From: an uncultured Bacteroidota bacterium
GTDB lineage: Bacteria > Bacteroidota > Bacteroidia > NS11-12g > UBA955
DNA: 7,104 nucleotides
Assembly: GCA_903879775.1 (NCBI GenBank)
Contig: CAIRMY010000287.1
Coordinates: forward strand, 1-7,104
Direction of reading: 5' to 3'
Positions 1-4,901 of the stretch are shown in pieces. Each line of letters begins with the position of its first letter. Position 1 is the stretch's first letter. Under the pieces are notes generated by a model. The model saw only the letters and a program-made list of their open reading frames with translations. It was not told the origin of the DNA and searched no databases. The translations under genes were made by a program, and so were the position numbers.

Positions 1-873
1 ACATTCCTTTTGGCTCGACATTTCATTTTTAAATGAATCACAAATCACTTGCATTTGAGGCAGAATTTCATTTGATATAAAATCTATTTGAAAATCAATA
101 TTGGAGGTATCGAGTAAATAGCGTGCTCTGAGTAATTCGCTCAGCTCAAGGTCTTTTCTGTTATATTGATATAGCTGGACGCTTTTACTCAATATTTCTA
201 TGTTTTTTGGATATTTTAGCAACAGTTTTTTTGAATATAAAAGGGCTGAATCGATTTGGTTTAAATCTGTAAACTCAGAAATATATTGTAAGCCAATTTC
301 AGGTTTTAACTGAAATTGTTTCTCCCATAAACGGATCACTTCAATGGCTTTCTCGGGGCGATTTCCAAGTTTACATGCATTTATGGCTTTAGGATATCTC
401 GACCAAAAATTTGGATTTAAATTGATTGCATCAACATAGACATCGGCAGCCTCTTTATATTGAAAATTCGCTTGTAAAATTTGCGCTTTCTGTAAAAGAT
501 AATCGTCACAAGTTTTGCAAAATTCCACAGCTCGGTTGATGTGGTAAATGGCTTGCGAATAATTTTTAACAGATGAATAAATTGTAGAAAGTCTAAAATG
601 CGCAGCTTCGCTGGTATTTTTAGATTTGGTGAGTGCCTTAAAAGCAGATGTGGCTTCGTTAATTTGTCCGCTTTGATATAGAATCTCGGCTTGTCTGAAC
701 TTGGCTCTATCTTGCTGAAGAGAGTCTATTTGGGCTGAAGCAAATGTCCCCCAAAATAAGAAAATAAAAAATGAAAAAGCGTGAATTACCCCTGAGAGCT
801 GAAATCGCCAATGCTGTATTCTAGGCTGTCGCCATCGATTGCCACGTGATTTCCAATCATTGAGTTTTCGCAT
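1..873 (-). CDS. Exported TPR-repeat protein, 3' end beyond window
   Basis: This frame is open from position 873 to the left edge, so 291 codons are visible and the C-terminus is missing. From the ATG at 873, residues 1-30 are basic and polar, residues 31-47 are strongly hydrophobic, and an ASAQ site follows at 46-48, which reads as a signal peptide with cleavage before Gln48. After it come helix pairs resembling tetratricopeptide repeats at about 58-84, 90-119 and 124-153, with weaker ones to about 250. TPR proteins are usually scaffolds for protein contacts, and no enzymatic motif is seen, so the role is unknown. The start is uncertain. The ATG at 873 makes an 88-nt overlap with the upstream nucleotidyltransferase gene and an unusually long n-region. 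The only start-like codon beside the hydrophobic segment is ATT at 786. The next in-frame GTG, at 528, would remove the export signal and the first repeat. The gene is the last visible member of the minus-strand run. The reading frame is secure; the start is not. Confidence 0.8.
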   Translation of the reverse strand, partial: MRKLNDWKSRGNRWRQPRIQHWRFQLSGVIHAFSFFIFLFWGTFASAQIDSLQQDRAKFRQAEILYQSGQINEATSAFKALTKSKNTSEAAHFRLSTIYSSVKNYSQAIYHINRAVEFCKTCDDYLLQKAQILQANFQYKEAADVYVDAINLNPNFWSRYPKAINACKLGNRPEKAIEVIRLWEKQFQLKPEIGLQYISEFTDLNQIDSALLYSKKLLLKYPKNIEILSKSVQLYQYNRKDLELSELLRARYLLDTSNIDFQIDFISNEILPQMQVICDSFKNEMSSQKEC

Positions 874-1787
874 TTGAAGTTTTTTAAATGACTATTGTTT
901 TGAACAATTGTATTACGAATAACGCAATTTTCTATAGAACTATTGTTTCCAATGCTCACAAACGGACCAATTTCACAATTTTTCAGTTTAACGCCATCGG
1001 CAACAAAGCAGGGTTCGTTGATTGTTACAGATTCATCGAAGCGATCAGGATCAATGTTAAATTGGCTTGATTTATTCACCAAAACACGTTGATTGGTGTA
1101 AACGGTTGCCGCATAATTGCCACAATCTAACCATTCGTCGACTTTACCAGGAACAAATTGCATGCCTTTGTTCTTCATATTTTCCATGGCATTGGTTAAC
1201 TGATATTCACCTTTTTCTTTGATGTCGTGATCAATTAAATATTGCAATTCATTCTCAAGGGTTTCACCAGATTTGAAGTAGTAAATTCCAATGATGGCAA
1301 GGTCTGAAACGAATTCTTTTGGCTTTTCAATGAAATCGGTGATGATATTTTGATCGTTATATTTCACAACTCCAAAAGAGCTAGGATTGTCGACTTGGTG
1401 CACCCAAATCACACCGTCTTTGGTTTTATCGAGGTTAAATTCTGTTCTAAAAAGGGTATCTGCAAAAGCCACAATGACTTCACCTTTGAGGCATTCACGG
1501 GCGCAAAGGATGGCGTGGCCAGTTCCTTCAGCTTTGTCTTGGTAGAAAATTTTGCCTTTAGCGCCAACGCTTTCTGCAATTTTGATGAGTTCATTTTCAG
1601 TTTCTTCACCGAAACGACCAACTACGAAACCAATTTCATCGATTGCATCTCCGCATACGCTCGCAATGTCTTCTATTAACCAATGTACAATAGATTTACC
1701 TGCTAAAGGAACGAGTGGTTTTGGAGTTGTAAGGGTGTGAGGGCGCATTCTTTTGCCCATACCCGCCATAGGAATTATTAGTTTCAT
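786..1787 (-). CDS. Sugar-1-phosphate nucleotidyltransferase
   Basis: This 333-residue cytoplasmic enzyme should join a sugar 1-phosphate to an NTP, giving an NDP-sugar and pyrophosphate. The N-terminal Rossmann-like NTP-transferase domain (about 1-240) has the glycine-rich signature GMGKRMRP at 9-16, then PKPL at 22-25 with the catalytic-type Lys23. GTGHA lies at 88-92, Asp110 is in the metal-binding FAD position, FGVV is at 138-141, EKP at 154-156 and WLDCGN at 219-224. A C-terminal segment (about 250-325) with spaced small hydrophobic and glycine residues looks like a short left-handed beta-helix, as in long RmlA-like or GlmU-like proteins. The exact sugar and nucleotide cannot be read from these motifs; glucose-1-phosphate thymidylyl- or uridylyltransferase or mannose-1-phosphate guanylyltransferase are all possible. 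The start is an ATG. It lies 67 nt after dut and ends at the TPR gene. With the flippase upstream it fits supply of activated sugar for surface glycans. Confidence 0.93.
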   Translation of the reverse strand: MKLIIPMAGMGKRMRPHTLTTPKPLVPLAGKSIVHWLIEDIASVCGDAIDEIGFVVGRFGEETENELIKIAESVGAKGKIFYQDKAEGTGHAILCARECLKGEVIVAFADTLFRTEFNLDKTKDGVIWVHQVDNPSSFGVVKYNDQNIITDFIEKPKEFVSDLAIIGIYYFKSGETLENELQYLIDHDIKEKGEYQLTNAMENMKNKGMQFVPGKVDEWLDCGNYAATVYTNQRVLVNKSSQFNIDPDRFDESVTINEPCFVADGVKLKNCEIGPFVSIGNNSSIENCVIRNTIVQNNSHLKNFKCENSMIGNHVAIDGDSLEYSIGDFSSQG

Positions 1788-1854
1788 TTTGGTGAAAATT
1801 CAAAAATTGTCTGCAAATATCGGTAAAATCGATGAAATAATGGTTAAGAGAATG

Positions 1855-2289
1855 TTATTTGCCACTGCTACCATAGCCGCCTTCACCTCTTTCGGTGTTG
1901 GTAAGCGTAGAAGTTTCTTGCCAAGAGACGGTGGCATGTTGCGCCACCACCAATTGCGCAATTCGCTCACCATCATTAATTTCGAAGGTTTCAGCGCCGT
2001 GATTAATCAGCAATACTTTAATTTCTCCGCGGTAGTCGGCATCAATGGTTCCAGGAGAATTTAATACTGTAATTCCATGTTTCAACGCAAGTCCACTTCT
2101 AGGTCGCACTTGAGCCTCATAACCTTCTGGCAATTCAATGAATAAACCTGTAGGAATTAACATTCTTTCTCCACTTTTGAGGGATATTGACTGCTCCAAA
2201 TTTGCATGTAAGTCCATGCCAGCGCTCAAAGCTGTTTGGTATTTTGGAAGTGGGTGTTTGGAGTGGTTTTTAATTTGAACGTTGATCAT
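1855..2289 (-). CDS. dut: Deoxyuridine 5'-triphosphate nucleotidohydrolase (dUTPase)
   Basis: dUTPase hydrolyses dUTP to dUMP and pyrophosphate, keeping uracil out of DNA and feeding dTMP synthesis in the cytoplasm. The 144-residue product has the size of the homotrimeric family and shows all five motifs in order: AGMDLHA at 23-29, PRSGLA at 63-68, GTIDADYRGEIKV at 80-92, ERIAQLVV at 108-115, and the glycine-rich tail RGEGGYGSSGK at 134-144. Asp83 matches the catalytic aspartate and Tyr86 the residue that excludes ribose and thymine. The tail has Tyr where many members have Phe, a conservative change at the base-stacking position. I chose the ATG at 2289; a TTG six bases upstream would add only two residues. 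The gene overlaps the end of the flippase gene by 20 nt, so translation of the two may be coupled. The enzyme has no direct link to glycan synthesis, so its place here is probably a matter of shared transcription. Confidence 0.97.
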   Translation of the reverse strand: MINVQIKNHSKHPLPKYQTALSAGMDLHANLEQSISLKSGERMLIPTGLFIELPEGYEAQVRPRSGLALKHGITVLNSPGTIDADYRGEIKVLLINHGAETFEINDGERIAQLVVAQHATVSWQETSTLTNTERGEGGYGSSGK

Positions 2290-3763
2290 GAGCAATTGGG
2301 GATTTGTAAATGTATTTTTCGTAAATATAAATTCCAGCCATTAATGATACAAATGAAGCAAGTTTGATTGCAATGTGCATTTGCATATTTTGTGTTTGCA
2401 AAACGAGATACCCTAATGTAAATGTGAGGAATAAGCTTGCGAGAATTGGGAACATTTCATAAGGAATAGGATAATATTTTCGGCATAATAAGTATCCAAA
2501 AACAACCATGCTGGCGTATGCAATGAGTGTTGTGTAGGCCGATCCCATGAATCCCAATTTTGGAATTAGAATATAATTGAGAATGAGGGTCACTATGGCT
2601 CCGCCAAAAGCTGGCAATGAGCCGATTTTAGTTTGTGCAGAAACTTTGTACCATACAGAAAGTGTGTAATATATACCAAGAAACAAATTTGCCGCCAATA
2701 AAATTGGTACAGCATTCATGCCATTGGGATGCTTGAAATATTCTGGGTTTTGAATGAGGTATGGCGCAATGAATGGAACAATGATAATGGTTCCCAAATA
2801 GATGATTGAAACTGCATAGACAAACCATTTCATCACATAGGCATAGCTGTGTTTGGCGTCGAGTGATTTTGCTTGTTGGAAGAAAAATGGTTCCACTGCA
2901 AATCGAAAGGCTTGAACAAACAAGGTGAGCACAAGACTCAATTTGTAGAATGCTGAATAGATGCTGGCTTCATAATCGCCAAGTCCGTTTGGTGTTAATT
3001 TTTTGATCAGAATTCGATCGAAAGTTTCATTGATCATACCCGCCAATCCAATGAATATTAAAGGATAAGCGTATTTTAACATTTGTTTTAATAGATCTAT
3101 GTCCATTCCCCACTTAAGGTTTTTCCAAGTATTAAATAGCAAAGGAAAGGTGATGAGAGAGGCAATTAGATTGGAAAGAAAAATGCTTGAAACCATATTT
3201 TCTGGCTGTGCCCAATAATAGGCCCAATCGTACCCGTTTTTATATAAAATAGGACAAAGTACAATGAAAAATACGTTGGCTCCAATATTGATAAAAATAT
3301 TCGAAAGCTTGATAAAAGCAAATTTCCACGGTTGTTGCTGGTTTCTGAGCCACGCAAATCCTAAGGCTGAAATAGCATCCACTGAAAGGATCATGGTGAA
3401 CCACAAGGCGTATTCGGGATGCTCGGGATAACCAACAAATTCCATGGCTGGCTCAGCAAAAAACCTTGCTAAAATGATCCAAACAAATCCTGTGACAATG
3501 AGAAAGTTACCCGCGGTTGAGAGAATTCTTTCGGGTTTATCGGTTCGTTGAGCGAAATGGAAAAAGGCAGTTTCTAATCCAAAGGCAAAAACAACAGAAA
3601 ATAAACTAGCATAGGAGAACATGACATTTACAACGCCATAATCAGACACACCACTTAAGTAATAGGTGTATAATGGCACCAAAAGATAGTTGATAAACCT
3701 ACCAATGATGGTACTTAATCCGTAAATAGCAGTTTGGGATGCCAGTTTTTTAATGATCGACAT
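2270..3763 (-). CDS. Polysaccharide flippase / lipopolysaccharide biosynthesis protein (MATE/MVF superfamily)
   Basis: This 497-residue inner-membrane protein resembles Wzx/RfbX-type exporters, which move lipid-linked oligosaccharides from the cytoplasmic to the periplasmic side. About 12-14 hydrophobic segments can be marked, roughly at 11-35, 45-70, 85-103, 117-137, 150-172, 190-210, 231-245, 266-290, 311-335, 351-371, 383-400, 405-426, 436-456 and 464-482. The N-terminus (basic residues, then TAIYGLSTIIGRFINYLLVPLY at 11-32, quoted here only as the opening of helix 1) is typical of the family's opening helix, with GxxYGVVNV-like sequence following at 38-47. Membrane segments are joined by short charged loops, and the length is normal. 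The substrate cannot be deduced. It starts with ATG 14 nt after the WbqC-family gene and overlaps dut by 20 nt. The neighbouring nucleotidyltransferase supports a glycan role. A lipid II flippase role (MurJ, same superfamily) is less likely because the sequence looks like the polysaccharide branch. Confidence 0.9.
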   Translation of the reverse strand: MSIIKKLASQTAIYGLSTIIGRFINYLLVPLYTYYLSGVSDYGVVNVMFSYASLFSVVFAFGLETAFFHFAQRTDKPERILSTAGNFLIVTGFVWIILARFFAEPAMEFVGYPEHPEYALWFTMILSVDAISALGFAWLRNQQQPWKFAFIKLSNIFINIGANVFFIVLCPILYKNGYDWAYYWAQPENMVSSIFLSNLIASLITFPLLFNTWKNLKWGMDIDLLKQMLKYAYPLIFIGLAGMINETFDRILIKKLTPNGLGDYEASIYSAFYKLSLVLTLFVQAFRFAVEPFFFQQAKSLDAKHSYAYVMKWFVYAVSIIYLGTIIIVPFIAPYLIQNPEYFKHPNGMNAVPILLAANLFLGIYYTLSVWYKVSAQTKIGSLPAFGGAIVTLILNYILIPKLGFMGSAYTTLIAYASMVVFGYLLCRKYYPIPYEMFPILASLFLTFTLGYLVLQTQNMQMHIAIKLASFVSLMAGIYIYEKYIYKSPIAHDQRSN

Positions 3764-3777
3764 TGGAACAAAGATAC

Positions 3778-4353
3778 TTAAAAGGAGTTTTCAAAGTAAG
3801 ACTTTGCAAGCGGACCTTGATTGAAGAGTAAATCAACGATTGAAACATTGGGTCTAAAACCAAATTTCTCATGGAAAACTTGATTGTATTCAGTTGCAGT
3901 AAGCTTATTAGGTTGCGCAAATTGGTCATTTTCGGAGTTTTCGTGGATGTTCATTGGAAGGTGATCCAAGCCAACCCATTTGCAAATGTCCCTCAAAAGT
4001 GTTATATTCAATGTATTCAGATCTGGTATTTCTTGATCGAGAACATTGAAGATTCGATAATCGTAATATTCAAAAAAAGGTGACTTTCCGTAAGCGGTTT
4101 GAAGGGCATTTTTGTGTTCTCGAATCCATTTTTGGGTGTAGTCAATGAGCACATCTGAATACATACCATTTTTAGTATGGGCAAGAATGGGTACCACCAA
4201 AGTTTGCAATTGATTTGGCCCGGGTATATTGTATTTATTGAGAAATTTTGATTGGTTAAAATTGCAATTTAAGGCAATATTGAATTGTTTATTTTGCGCT
4301 GCATTTATAAACCATTCTACATCGGGGAGAAATTCAGGCAACATTAAATTCAT
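3778..4353 (-). CDS. WbqC-like family protein
   Basis: The 191-residue product matches what I know of the WbqC-like family, common in Bacteroidota and also found in O-antigen clusters, whose biochemical activity is not established. Visible family features are the opening LPEFLPDVEWF at 5-15, a middle block WIREHKNALQTAYGKSPFF at 76-94 with the W..H...L..AYG.SPFF pattern, a following tyrosine-rich stretch (EYYDYRIF, 95-102), and the C-terminal block around 157-181 ending in VDLLFNQGP. There is no signal peptide or membrane segment, so it is likely cytoplasmic. I prefer the ATG at 4353, because it forms an ATGA overlap with the folK stop and aligns best with the usual N-terminus; an ATG at 4359 would add two residues. 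It lies 14 nt before the flippase gene. The context suggests a role in surface-glycan or lipid-linked sugar metabolism, but that is inference from neighbours only. Confidence 0.88.
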   Translation of the reverse strand: MNLMLPEFLPDVEWFINAAQNKQFNIALNCNFNQSKFLNKYNIPGPNQLQTLVVPILAHTKNGMYSDVLIDYTQKWIREHKNALQTAYGKSPFFEYYDYRIFNVLDQEIPDLNTLNITLLRDICKWVGLDHLPMNIHENSENDQFAQPNKLTATEYNQVFHEKFGFRPNVSIVDLLFNQGPLAKSYFENSF

Positions 4354-4838
4354 AGGCATAAGCGTTGAATTGAAAGTTTATCTGGTGTTTCTAGGAGCAA
4401 TGTTTTAATTGTCTTTTTTAATGAGGGATGCATGAGGCCTGGGGCAATCTCTTCTAAGGGCGCGAGAACAAACATGCGATTTTGAATCTGCGGATGTGGA
4501 ATTTGGATACTGTTTTCGTCTATTTTGCAATCATCGAATAATAAGATATCTATATCGATTGTTCGGGGCCCCCATTTTTCTTGTCTTACCCTACCCATTT
4601 GTTTTTCTATGTTAAGGAGTTTTTTTAGCAATAATTTTGGAGGGAAAGGGGTGTAAACTTGAATACATTGATTGATAAAATCGGGCTGTTCTGTTAGTCC
4701 CCACGCGGCAGTCTTATAAAATGATGATGTTTTAACAACAAAACCAATTTGTTGGGCAATGAGGACATTCGTTTTTAATAAATTTTGAATTGAATTTCCT
4801 TGGTTGCTGCCAGTAGAAAGAAAGACATTATGAAACAA
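4350..4838 (-). CDS. folK: 2-amino-4-hydroxy-6-hydroxymethyldihydropteridine pyrophosphokinase
   Basis: HPPK transfers pyrophosphate from ATP to 6-hydroxymethyl-7,8-dihydropterin, the step before dihydropteroate synthase in folate synthesis. From the chosen start the protein has 162 residues, the usual length for a single-domain HPPK. Motifs in order are VFLSTGSNQG at 5-14, SSFYKTAAWG at 38-47, QPDFINQC at 51-58, E78 with GRVR at 82-85, KWGPRTIDIDILLFD at 88-102, and IPHPQIQNRMFVLAPLEEIAP at about 113-133. Asp95 and Asp97 match the two magnesium-binding aspartates. The frame contains no ATG upstream of the conserved N-terminus. In-frame candidates are TTG at 4871 and 4868, GTG at 4853 and 4847, and TTG at 4838. 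I chose 4838 because it gives the family's normal short lead-in to the first strand; longer forms add up to 11 residues. The stop overlaps the WbqC-family ATG as ATGA. It is the first gene of the minus-strand run and diverges from the M16 peptidase gene. Confidence 0.93.
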   Translation of the reverse strand: MFHNVFLSTGSNQGNSIQNLLKTNVLIAQQIGFVVKTSSFYKTAAWGLTEQPDFINQCIQVYTPFPPKLLLKKLLNIEKQMGRVRQEKWGPRTIDIDILLFDDCKIDENSIQIPHPQIQNRMFVLAPLEEIAPGLMHPSLKKTIKTLLLETPDKLSIQRLCL

Positions 4839-4888
4839 TCTCGACACGGGCACGAAGATAATCTGCAACAAACTATAAAACGAAATAG

Positions 4889-4896
4889 TATTTTTG
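4889..4896 (+). promoter_or_regulatory. Possible Bacteroidota -7 promoter element for the M16 peptidase gene
   Basis: The octamer TATTTTTG fits the Bacteroidota sigma-A -7 consensus TAnnTTTG exactly and ends 5 nt before the peptidase ATG. I see no TTG-type -33 element at the expected distance upstream. If real, it would put the transcript start at or very near the ATG, giving an almost leaderless mRNA. In AT-rich DNA this octamer can arise by chance, so the call is weak. Confidence 0.25.
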
Positions 4897-4901
4897 TATT
4901 T

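Noticed and set aside
781..800. Frameshift breaking a nucleotidyltransferase-TPR fusion
   Set aside because: The nucleotidyltransferase ends naturally after its YSIGDF tail at the TAA, and the TPR frame has its own signal peptide, so two separate genes explain the sequence better.
888..1070. Plus-strand open frame of 60 codons opposite the nucleotidyltransferase tail
   Set aside because: It is a short antisense shadow of the beta-helix coding region with no supporting signal.
1350..1679. Plus-strand open frame of 109 codons opposite the nucleotidyltransferase gene
   Set aside because: It lies entirely antisense to a gene with full family motifs, is rich in Phe and Ser as reverse-strand shadows are, and has no recognisable domain.
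1753..2064. Plus-strand open frame of 103 codons opposite dut and the gap before the nucleotidyltransferase gene
   Set aside because: It is antisense to all of motifs 3-5 of dut, and its product shows no family pattern.
2287..2295. TTG at 2295 as the dut start
   Set aside because: The ATG at 2289, two codons downstream, gives the normal N-terminus, so the TTG is unnecessary.
2628..2828. Short minus-strand frames inside the flippase gene, here and at 3166-3357
   Set aside because: Both are out-of-frame shadows rich in Cys, His and Ser inside a continuous membrane-protein frame.
3871..4083. Plus-strand open frame of 70 codons opposite the WbqC-family gene
   Set aside because: It is antisense to conserved family blocks, with no domain or leader signal.
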